This document shows, one piece after another, positions 27,200-35,245 of a DNA stretch of 64,000 bases; the stretch's first letter is position 1; every line of letters begins with the position of its first letter. Location of the stretch: positions 1 to 64,000 of the forward strand of contig JAFIEI010000005.1 in the NCBI GenBank assembly GCA_020832565.1, in the 5' to 3' direction. Origin of the DNA: Salinarimonas sp. (GTDB taxonomy: Bacteria > Pseudomonadota > Alphaproteobacteria > Rhizobiales > Beijerinckiaceae). The translations under genes and the position numbers were made by a program. The notes beneath the pieces are model-generated. The model was not told the DNA's origin and did not search any database. It saw only the letters and a program-made list of their open reading frames with translations.

Positions 27200-28336
27200 T
27201 CAAACCTCCCGCGTCTCGAAATCGATGCGCGGATCGATCCAGACATAGGTGAGATCGGAGATCAGGTTCACGACCAGCCCGAGCAGCGAGAAGATGAAGA
27301 GGGTGGCGAAGACGACCGGGTAATCGCGGTTGACGATGGATTCGAATGAAAGCAGCCCGAGCCCGTCCAGCGAGAAGATCGTCTCGATCAACAATGCGCC
27401 GGTGAAGAAGGCGCTGATGAAGGCGCCGGGGAAGCCGGCGACGACGATAAGCATGGCGTTGCGGAAGACATGCCCGTAGAGCACCTGCCGCTCTGAAAGC
27501 CCCTTCATTCGCGCCGTCATAACGTATTGCTTGCGGATCTCGTCGAGGAACGAATTCTTGGTCAGCAGCGTCGTCGTGGCGAAGGCGCCGATGGCCATGG
27601 CGGTGATGGGCAGTGCGAGATGCCAGAAATAGTCGAGGATCGCGGCAGGCGTCGTCACCCAGACCCAGAAGGACATGTCGGCATATTGCTCCGACCATAG
27701 CCCTCGTAGCGGGAATATCTGCCAGAAAGAGCCGCCGGCAAAAAGAACGATCAGCAGGATGGCAAAAAGGAAGCCGGGTATCGCGTAGCCGACGATGACG
27801 ACCGCCGATGTCCACCAGTCGAATGGGGTGCCGTCGCGCACCGCCTTCTTGACGCCCAGAGGGATCGAGATGGCGTAAGACAGGATCGTCATCCACAGGC
27901 CGAGACTGATCGAGACGGGCAGCTTCTCCTTGACCAGATCGATCACCGAAATGTCGCGGAAATAACTCTCTCCGAAATCGAATCGGGCGAAATTCCACAC
28001 CATCAACGCAAAGCGTTCATGGGCCGGGCGGTCGAAGCCGAACTGCGCTTCGAGCTGGGCGATGAATTCCGGATCGAGCCCCTGCGCGCCGCGATACCTG
28101 GAATCGCCCCCGCCGCGATCACCGCCGTTCATCTGGGCGGCCATGCCTCCGCCGCCGCCATCGCCTCCAGCGCCGCCGAAGCGCGCCGTCGCTCCCGCAT
28201 CAGCGCCCTGGAGCTGCGCCAGCACGCGCTCGACCGGTCCGCCGGGCGCGAATTGTATGATCACGAATGATATCAGCATGATCCCGAAGATCGTCGGGAT
28301 CATGAGCAGCAGGCGTCGCGCGATATAAGCGGGCAT
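27200..28336 (-). CDS. yejB: Oligopeptide/microcin C-type ABC transporter permease
   Basis: A 378-residue DppB/YejB-type permease with an N-terminal helix (RRLLLMIPTIFGIMLISFVI) and the usual five further helices. The coupling loop is KQYVMTARMKGLSERQVLYGH. Residues about 45-80 are a glycine-rich, low-complexity insertion (GGAGGDGGGGGMAAQM and following) in the periplasmic loop, before the conserved GLDPEFIAQLEAQFGFDRP. The gene starts 94 bases after yejA and is co-directional with yejE and yejF. Confidence 0.92.
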   Translation of the reverse strand: MPAYIARRLLLMIPTIFGIMLISFVIIQFAPGGPVERVLAQLQGADAGATARFGGAGGDGGGGGMAAQMNGGDRGGGDSRYRGAQGLDPEFIAQLEAQFGFDRPAHERFALMVWNFARFDFGESYFRDISVIDLVKEKLPVSISLGLWMTILSYAISIPLGVKKAVRDGTPFDWWTSAVVIVGYAIPGFLFAILLIVLFAGGSFWQIFPLRGLWSEQYADMSFWVWVTTPAAILDYFWHLALPITAMAIGAFATTTLLTKNSFLDEIRKQYVMTARMKGLSERQVLYGHVFRNAMLIVVAGFPGAFISAFFTGALLIETIFSLDGLGLLSFESIVNRDYPVVFATLFIFSLLGLVVNLISDLTYVWIDPRIDFETREV

Positions 28337-28430
28337 GGAACCTCTGACGATGCGGCGCGGCGAATCGCCGGCACGGGTGCAGCGAATCGTTATTCAGGTT
28401 GCAAGACAACGCATACAGCGTAAAGCCCGC

Positions 28431-30263
28431 TCACGCACGCCTCGTCGCGCTTGCGCGTTCCTCGTCGATCCACCATGTCGATATGGCGCCGACGGAGTAG
28501 CGCGGTTTGGTCTCGGGGCGACCGAACTCGTCCCAGAACGCGAGCCAGTGCGTCCCCTTGAACCACATCGGCACCCAGTAGTACCCGGCGCGCAGGACCC
28601 GGTCGAGGGCGCGCGCGGCGACATACATCTCCTCGCGGGTCTCGGCGGCGATCACCATCTCGATCAGTTCGTCGACGGCCGGATCGGCAATGCCGGCGAC
28701 GTTGGGGGCACCCGGTGTCTCGGCGGCCTCCGAACCAAAAATGACGCGCAACTCACCGCCCGGCGTAAGCGAGCCGACGAAGCGGCGTGTAATGATGTCG
28801 AAATCGAAATCGTCCACGCGACGCTGATATTGCGAGGCATCCACGACGCGCAGATTGCCGTCGATTCCAATGCGTCCCAGATTGCGAATGAAGTGCAGCG
28901 TATGCGGCTCGAGTGCGCTCGAAAAATCGAGGAACTCGATGGAGAAGCGCTGGCCGTTCGGCAGCATGAGATTACGGCCCGAATAGGTGCAGCCGGCTTC
29001 CTGCAAGAGCTCCTGCGCGCGGCGCAGATTGGCGCGATCGGTGCCCGAGCCATCCGAAACCGGAGGCGAGATCGCTTCACCGAATACGCGCTCGGGAAGA
29101 CGGTCGCGGAACGGCTCGAGCAAAGCCGCTTCGTCGTCCGGGATCGGCCCCTCGGCGCGCATGGGCGAGTTCTCGAAATACGATTCCGTGCGCATGTAGG
29201 AATCGTACATGATGTCGCGGTTCAGGGATTCGAAGTCGAAGAGATAGCCGAGCGCCTCGCGGATGCGCGGATCGGCGAATTTGTCGCGGCGGGTGTTGAA
29301 CCACCAGCCCTGCCGCCCGGATGGCGTTTCATCGTCCAGTTCTTCCTGCAGGACGCGCCCGTCGATGCGTGCGGGGAAATCATAACCCGTCGCCCAGTCG
29401 CGCGAGGTGAATTCCTCGCGGTAGTTGAAGGCCCCCGACTTGAAGGCTTCGAAGGCCACCTGGCGATCGCGGAAATAGTCGTAGCGCACACGGTCGAAAT
29501 TGTTCTGCCCGCGATTGACCGGCAGATCGGCGCCCCAGTAATCCTCGATGCGATCGTAGGAGACGAAGCGCCCGCTCTCGAATCGTCCGACGCGATAGGG
29601 GCCGGAGCCGAGCGGTGCCTGAGTCGTCGAGGCGCCGAAATTGCGCCCCTCCCAATAGGCTGCCGAGAAGATCGGCAAACCCGCCACCGACAGCGGCAAA
29701 TCGCGTGACCGCCCCTCGACGAAACGCACGACGACCACATCGTCGCCCTCGGCCTCGGCGGATTCGACCATGCGCATCTGCTGCCGCAGGCTGGGATGGC
29801 CTTCTTCCTTCAGGATCGTGATCGAGAAGGCGACATCCTCGGGCGTGATCGGACTGCCGTCATGGAAGCGCGCCTCGGGGCGCAGGCGGAAGCGGTAGGT
29901 GAGGCCGTCCTCGGAACGCGAGACGGATTGGGCGACGAGCCCGTAGAGCGCATCCGGCTCGTCGGCGGCGCGGGTCATCAGGCTGTCGAAGGTCAGCCCC
30001 ATGCCCGTCGCCGGATCGCCTTGCAGGATATAGGGGTTGAAGGAGTTGAACGTGCCGAACATGTCGGTGCCGAAGAAACCGCCCTTCGGCGCGTCCGGAT
30101 CGGCATAGTCGAAATGGGTGAAATCCGGCCCGTATTTCAGATCGCCGAAGATCGACATCCCATGCGCCCAATCCGTGGCGGCGCGCGCGTGTCCGGGCAG
30201 CCCGGTGACGACGGCGGCGGCTGCGATGCCAGTGAAGAAAGCGCGGCGGTCGATGGTCAGCAT
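28431..30263 (-). CDS. yejA: Extracellular solute-binding protein of the Yej peptide importer
   Basis: A 610-residue periplasmic binding protein of SBP family 5 (DppA/OppA/YejA fold). The N terminus, MLTIDRRAFFTGIAAAAV, is a signal peptide with a twin-arginine RRAFF motif and ends near GHARAA, so Tat export is likely. YGPDFTHFDYADPDAPKGG and the KGTHWLAFWDEFGRPE tail are YejA-like. The longer open frame upstream to 30647 is not coding in any familiar way; ATG at 30263 follows a GGGGAACG ribosome region. It is the first gene of the yejABEF set and delivers peptides to the permease. Confidence 0.93.
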   Translation of the reverse strand: MLTIDRRAFFTGIAAAAVVTGLPGHARAATDWAHGMSIFGDLKYGPDFTHFDYADPDAPKGGFFGTDMFGTFNSFNPYILQGDPATGMGLTFDSLMTRAADEPDALYGLVAQSVSRSEDGLTYRFRLRPEARFHDGSPITPEDVAFSITILKEEGHPSLRQQMRMVESAEAEGDDVVVVRFVEGRSRDLPLSVAGLPIFSAAYWEGRNFGASTTQAPLGSGPYRVGRFESGRFVSYDRIEDYWGADLPVNRGQNNFDRVRYDYFRDRQVAFEAFKSGAFNYREEFTSRDWATGYDFPARIDGRVLQEELDDETPSGRQGWWFNTRRDKFADPRIREALGYLFDFESLNRDIMYDSYMRTESYFENSPMRAEGPIPDDEAALLEPFRDRLPERVFGEAISPPVSDGSGTDRANLRRAQELLQEAGCTYSGRNLMLPNGQRFSIEFLDFSSALEPHTLHFIRNLGRIGIDGNLRVVDASQYQRRVDDFDFDIITRRFVGSLTPGGELRVIFGSEAAETPGAPNVAGIADPAVDELIEMVIAAETREEMYVAARALDRVLRAGYYWVPMWFKGTHWLAFWDEFGRPETKPRYSVGAISTWWIDEERASATRRA

Positions 30264-30553
30264 GCGTTCCCCTTCTTTGCCCTGTGCGGGATCAACTGTC
30301 ATGAAATAACAGCGATTCATTGTGGCGATAATGGCGCAAGCCCCCGCATCTGTCGAACCCCTCGGGGCAAATCCGGATGAGCTTCGACGCGCCCTGCACA
30401 ACGCCCCAGCAGCCTTTGCGCGCAAACAGCTTATTCGGTTGCGCCTCAACGCGCTATAAAAGCCGGAAAGGGTGGATCGAGCCGGCCACCACGATACCGC
30501 GCCCGATACACGAGACGAGGCGCGCGACCAAACGACACGCAGGGAGAAACGCC

Positions 30554-31570
30554 ATGGCGCAAGACGCGACGACCGGATCCGCAGGTCCCATTCTCGATAA
30601 TTCAGGAAATGCGATCGAGATCCTGATGCCGCGCCCGATGGCCGCAACCGTGATCGAGCAGCTCGACCGCCGCTTCACCCTGCATCGTCTTTGGGAGGCG
30701 GATGACGCCGATGCCTTCGTCGCCGAACACGGCACACGGATTCGCGGCGTCGCCACCGGTGGCGGCACGAGCGGGCGGATCGACAAGGCGCTGATCGATG
30801 CGCTGCCGGGCCTCGAAATCGTCTCCAGCTTCGGTGTCGGCTACGATCACGTCGATGCGGCGCATGCGGGCTCGAAGGGCATCGTCGTGACCAATACGCC
30901 GGATGTCCTTACCGACGAGGTGGCCGACCTCGCCCTCGGCCTCCTGCTCGCAACCCTGCGCAAACTGCCCCAGGCCGATCGCTACCTGCGCGAAGGGCGC
31001 TGGCTCGAGAAGCCGTTCCCGCTGAGCCCGACCCTGCGTGAGCGCACGATCGGCATTCTCGGCTACGGCCGCATCGGCAAGGCGATCGCAAAGCGCCTCG
31101 ACGCTTTCGGCGTCACCGTCGTGTATCACGGTCGCCGCGAGCAGCCGGGTTCGCCGCATCGCTATTATGCCGATCTCGAGGCGATGGCGCGCGACGTCGA
31201 TACGCTCGTGGTGATCACGCCGGGCGGGCAGGGTACGGAGAAGCTCGTCGACAAGCGCATTCTCGAAGCGCTCGGCCCGGAGGGCGTCCTGATCAACGTT
31301 GCGCGTGGCAGTGTCGTCGACGAGGCGGCGCTGATCGAGGCCCTGCGTGGCGGCACGATTCTCTCCGCGGGCCTCGACGTGTTCGAGAAGGAGCCGCAGG
31401 TGCCGCAGGCGCTGATCGACATGGAGCATGTCGTGCTGCTGCCGCATGTCGGCTCGGCTTCGGTCCACACGCGCAACGCCATGGCGCAGCTCGTCGTCGA
31501 CAACCTCGTCGCCTGGTTTACGGGCAAGGCGCCGCTCACGCCGGTGGCCGAGACGCCTTCGCCGCGATAG
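30554..31570 (+). CDS. 2-hydroxyacid dehydrogenase (glyoxylate/hydroxypyruvate reductase type)
   Basis: A 338-residue NAD(P)H-dependent D-2-hydroxyacid dehydrogenase. The nucleotide-binding motif is GYGRIGKAIAKRL. Catalytic Arg lies in NVARGSVVDE, Glu in VFEKEP and His in LLPHVGSAS, in the usual order. The sequence resembles the GHRPR group that reduces glyoxylate and hydroxypyruvate, but the exact substrate is not fixed. ATG at 30554 follows a GGGAG ribosome site and gives an N terminus of normal length. It is divergent from yejA, and the 290-base gap carries the promoters of both. Confidence 0.9.
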   Translation: MAQDATTGSAGPILDNSGNAIEILMPRPMAATVIEQLDRRFTLHRLWEADDADAFVAEHGTRIRGVATGGGTSGRIDKALIDALPGLEIVSSFGVGYDHVDAAHAGSKGIVVTNTPDVLTDEVADLALGLLLATLRKLPQADRYLREGRWLEKPFPLSPTLRERTIGILGYGRIGKAIAKRLDAFGVTVVYHGRREQPGSPHRYYADLEAMARDVDTLVVITPGGQGTEKLVDKRILEALGPEGVLINVARGSVVDEAALIEALRGGTILSAGLDVFEKEPQVPQALIDMEHVVLLPHVGSASVHTRNAMAQLVVDNLVAWFTGKAPLTPVAETPSPR

Positions 31571-31574
31571 GCCG

Positions 31575-31619
31575 GGAACGCGCAGGGCACGCGTATCAAG
31601 GAACGCGCAGGGCACGCGT
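31575..31619. repeat. Two direct copies of a 20-base sequence
   Basis: The 20-base word GGAACGCGCAGGGCACGCGT occurs at 31575-31594 and again at 31600-31619, separated by ATCAA. It starts just after the stop of the hydroxyacid dehydrogenase gene and precedes the DUF2093 gene. Exact conservation suggests a recent duplication or a functional tandem site. Confidence 0.85.
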
Positions 31620-31676
31620 GTTGATGCTTGAAGAGGACCGCCGCTTTGCCTATTCAGGCTGGCGAGGAGATTGCGC

Positions 31677-31922
31677 ATGCTCGACCGTACCGACAATTTC
31701 GGCCAGGAAGCCCAGATCGAATATCTCGACGCGCATTTTCGCGTCGTGCGTCCCGGCAAGTTCGTGCGTTGCGCGGTAACCGGCAATCCGATCCCGCTCG
31801 ACAGGCTGGTCTACTGGAGCGTCGAGCGTCAGGAGCCTTACAGCTCGCACGAGGCGGTCATGGAGCGGCTGGGGATCGGCCCGAAGGGTGGGGCCGATAG
31901 CGAGCCCGGCGGCGAGTCGTAA
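31677..31922 (+). CDS. DUF2093 domain-containing protein
   Basis: An 81-residue conserved protein of the alphaproteobacterial DUF2093 family. IEYLDAHFRVVRPGKFVRCAV and GNPIPLDRLVYWSVERQEPY are the family core; no function is known. There is one cysteine in VRCAVTG and no signal peptide or membrane segment, so it is probably cytoplasmic. ATG at 31677 was preferred to an in-frame TTG six bases earlier. The C-terminal ten residues are glycine-rich and probably flexible. Confidence 0.9.
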   Translation: MLDRTDNFGQEAQIEYLDAHFRVVRPGKFVRCAVTGNPIPLDRLVYWSVERQEPYSSHEAVMERLGIGPKGGADSEPGGES

Positions 31923-32008
31923 GCTCTGCGACATAGGAATATTATCTTGACAATCTGAGGTGGCTCAGCAACCTTACGCGCATTGGTTGTGCGATAAGGG
32001 GATGAAGC

Positions 32009-33085
32009 ATGATAACGAGCAGTCAGGAGTTGCGTCGCGGCAGCGTTTCGAGAGGTGGTTCACGAGGCGCAAATCGTGTGCGCTCGCCCGGGGCGGGCGC
32101 CGCGCCGCAATTGACGCGGGACGCCTTGCGGTTGCTTCAGGCGCTGGCGGCGCCGGGAGCACGAACACAGTTCGACCCTTTCGATGCGGATCGGGTCCTG
32201 CTCAGGAAGGCGCCCGGGCGGCCTCGCGAGGGCGTCGCCGTGACCCTCGCGGGCGGAAGCTTTGCGCGGGAAGCGTTCGAGTTGCTGATGCGTCATGACC
32301 TCATCGAGCGCGAGAACGCGGCGCGCAAGTCTGCCGGGGCGCGCAAGTCTGTCGGGGCGCGCAAGTCTGCCGAGGGGCGCGCGACGACGGAAGCGCCGGC
32401 GCTGATTTCGGAAGCGGGAAAGGCCTTTCTGGCACGGCTGAAGGCGCGGCGTGAGGCGCGGGACGACGAAGCCTTCGCGTCCCAGCACCGCGATACGACA
32501 TTGCGCGACCTGCCCGATCCGTCCATGGATTCGCGGATGCACGCCGCCCCGGGCGCCGCACAGGGCGACATGCGAATTCGGGTGCGCGTCAATCAGGAAG
32601 AAAGTCCTCTGGCCTGGCTCGCGGCACGCAAGGGCGCCGATGGCGCGCCGTTGATCGATGCGGCGCAGTTTCAGGCGGGCGAGCGCTTTCGCCGCGATCT
32701 CACCATGGCCGGGATCATGCCCGGCGTGAGCATCGACTGGGACAGGCTCGGGAGCGGCGGCGGGGGCGGCGGCTATCGCGCCGGGAAGCTCGACGCGACG
32801 GAGACCTGCATCGCCGCGCGCCAGCGCGTCGCCCGGGCGGTCCGCCATCTCGGCGGCGAGGACGGCGACCTGCTCATCGACGTCTGCGGCTTTCTCACGC
32901 GGATCACCGAAGTCGAGCGCGCACGCGGCTGGCCGGCGCGCTCGGGCAAGATCATGATCGCGCGCGCCCTGTCACGGCTCGCCGATCACTACGGGCTGGC
33001 CGTCGAGGCGCGGGGAGCCTCCCGCAGCCGACGCATATTGGCCTGGTGTGCAGGGGAATCCGCCGTCGCGCACGGGGTTGCATGA
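32009..33085 (+). CDS. DUF6456 domain-containing protein
   Basis: A 358-residue protein of a Rhizobiales family whose C-terminal DUF6456 domain (about residues 205-350) begins at ESPLAWLAARKGADGAPLID and AQFQAGERFRRDLTMAGIMP. The first 30 residues are basic and low in complexity, and residues 105-122 are three six-residue repeats, ARKSAG, ARKSVG and ARKSAE. A predicted helical middle part links the two. The basic composition suggests a nucleic-acid or regulator role, but this is inference. A strong hairpin lies 28 bases downstream. Confidence 0.85.
   Translation: MITSSQELRRGSVSRGGSRGANRVRSPGAGAAPQLTRDALRLLQALAAPGARTQFDPFDADRVLLRKAPGRPREGVAVTLAGGSFAREAFELLMRHDLIERENAARKSAGARKSVGARKSAEGRATTEAPALISEAGKAFLARLKARREARDDEAFASQHRDTTLRDLPDPSMDSRMHAAPGAAQGDMRIRVRVNQEESPLAWLAARKGADGAPLIDAAQFQAGERFRRDLTMAGIMPGVSIDWDRLGSGGGGGGYRAGKLDATETCIAARQRVARAVRHLGGEDGDLLIDVCGFLTRITEVERARGWPARSGKIMIARALSRLADHYGLAVEARGASRSRRILAWCAGESAVAHGVA
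32321..32374 (+). repeat. Triplicated 18-base coding repeat
   Basis: Three consecutive 18-base units within the DUF6456 gene, of the form GCGCGCAAGTCTGNCGNG, differ at only two positions. They encode the repeated Ala-Arg-Lys-Ser hexapeptide. The in-frame period means copy number can change without breaking the gene. Confidence 0.92.
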
Positions 33086-33112
33086 CGCCTTCCCGGTGAA
33101 GCGATCGGCTGA

Positions 33113-33146
33113 GGCCGCCGCCGGCATTGGCGGCGGCCATATTTTC
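33113..33146 (+). terminator. Probable terminator after the DUF6456 gene
   Basis: A perfect 10-bp GC stem, GGCCGCCGCC with GGCGGCGGCC, and a 6-base loop, followed by ATATTTTCG. It lies 28 bases past the DUF6456 stop. The U-tract is short, so termination may be incomplete. Confidence 0.6.
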
Positions 33147-33298
33147 GACGCGAGCAGCGCCCAGTTTCGCTGACGTGCCGACCGGGTTGCTGCGGCGCAG
33201 GGTCCCGCTTGCGGCCTGCGGATATCCGGCCCAAACTGCTCGCTTCGGGCGCGACTCGCGCCGGTCCCCGATGCGCCATCGCGATGAAGGTCTGTTGC

Positions 33299-34309
<1,011 letters not shown>

Positions 34310-34319
34310 GATATTGAAC

Positions 34320-35243
34320 ATGGCACGTGTGCGGGTCCTGAGCGAGGCGCAACGGCTTCCCGGACGGGCGGTCACCCTGTCGGCGCAGGATCTCGCGGCA
34401 CGGCTGCCGCGCCTCGTTCTGGAAGCGCGGCGGGTCGCCGCGACCCTCGCCCACGGGATCCACGGACGCCGCCGCGCGGGCCCGGGCGAGACATTCTGGC
34501 AGTTCCGGCCCTTCAGCAGCGGCGAGCCTGCTTCACGGATCGACTGGCGCCGCTCCGGCCGCGACGATCGCCTGTATGTGCGCGAGCGCGAGTGGGAGGC
34601 AGCGCATTCCGTGCATGTGTGGATCGATCGCTCGGCTTCGATGGGATTCGGCTCAGATCTGGCGATGGCGCCGAAATGCGACCGGGCCGTGGTGCTCGGA
34701 TTCGCGCTCGCCGAGAGCTTCGTCGAGGCCGGCGAGCGGGTCGGTCTGATGGGGCAGGCCCCGCCGCGGGCCGCGCGCCGCATCGCGGAGCGCTTTGCCG
34801 AAATCATGGCGGATCCGCGCGGGCAAAGCGATACGGACATGCCGCCGCGCACGCCGCTCGCACCCTATGACGAGGCGGTGATCGTCAGTGACTGCCTCAG
34901 CCCGGCCCCGGAATGGGATTCCTGCATCGAGGAGATCGCTGCGCGCGGCGCGCGCGGGCATATCCTGATGATCGTCGATCCGGTCGAGGAGAGCTTTCCC
35001 TTCGCGGGACAGGCCATGCTGGAAGACCCCGAGGCGGGTTTGCGCCTGCGCGTCGGCGATGCGGTGAGCTGGGGCGCACAATACCGCACGCGCATCGCCG
35101 CGCATCGTGATGCGCTGGAAACGGCGGCGCGGCGCAGGGGCTGGACGCTGACCATCCATCGCACCGACCGGCCCGCCAGCGAGGCGGCGCTTCGCCTGAT
35201 GGCTCTCGTCCAGGCGTCGCGTTCCGGCACGGGGGTGCGATAG
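34320..35243 (+). CDS. DUF58 domain-containing protein (MoxR partner, vWA-like)
   Basis: A 307-residue soluble protein with the DUF58 core FWQFRPFSSGEPASRIDWRR. It is followed by a vWA-like metal site, VWIDRSASMGFGSD, giving a DxSxS MIDAS pattern. DUF58 proteins are typical partners of MoxR ATPases. The first 40 residues (RVLSEAQRLPGR) are a family linker. The gene starts 10 bases after moxR, and the membrane protein follows after 2 bases. It has no signal peptide and probably works at the inner face of the membrane. Confidence 0.9.
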   Translation: MARVRVLSEAQRLPGRAVTLSAQDLAARLPRLVLEARRVAATLAHGIHGRRRAGPGETFWQFRPFSSGEPASRIDWRRSGRDDRLYVREREWEAAHSVHVWIDRSASMGFGSDLAMAPKCDRAVVLGFALAESFVEAGERVGLMGQAPPRAARRIAERFAEIMADPRGQSDTDMPPRTPLAPYDEAVIVSDCLSPAPEWDSCIEEIAARGARGHILMIVDPVEESFPFAGQAMLEDPEAGLRLRVGDAVSWGAQYRTRIAAHRDALETAARRRGWTLTIHRTDRPASEAALRLMALVQASRSGTGVR

Positions 35244-35245
35244 GC

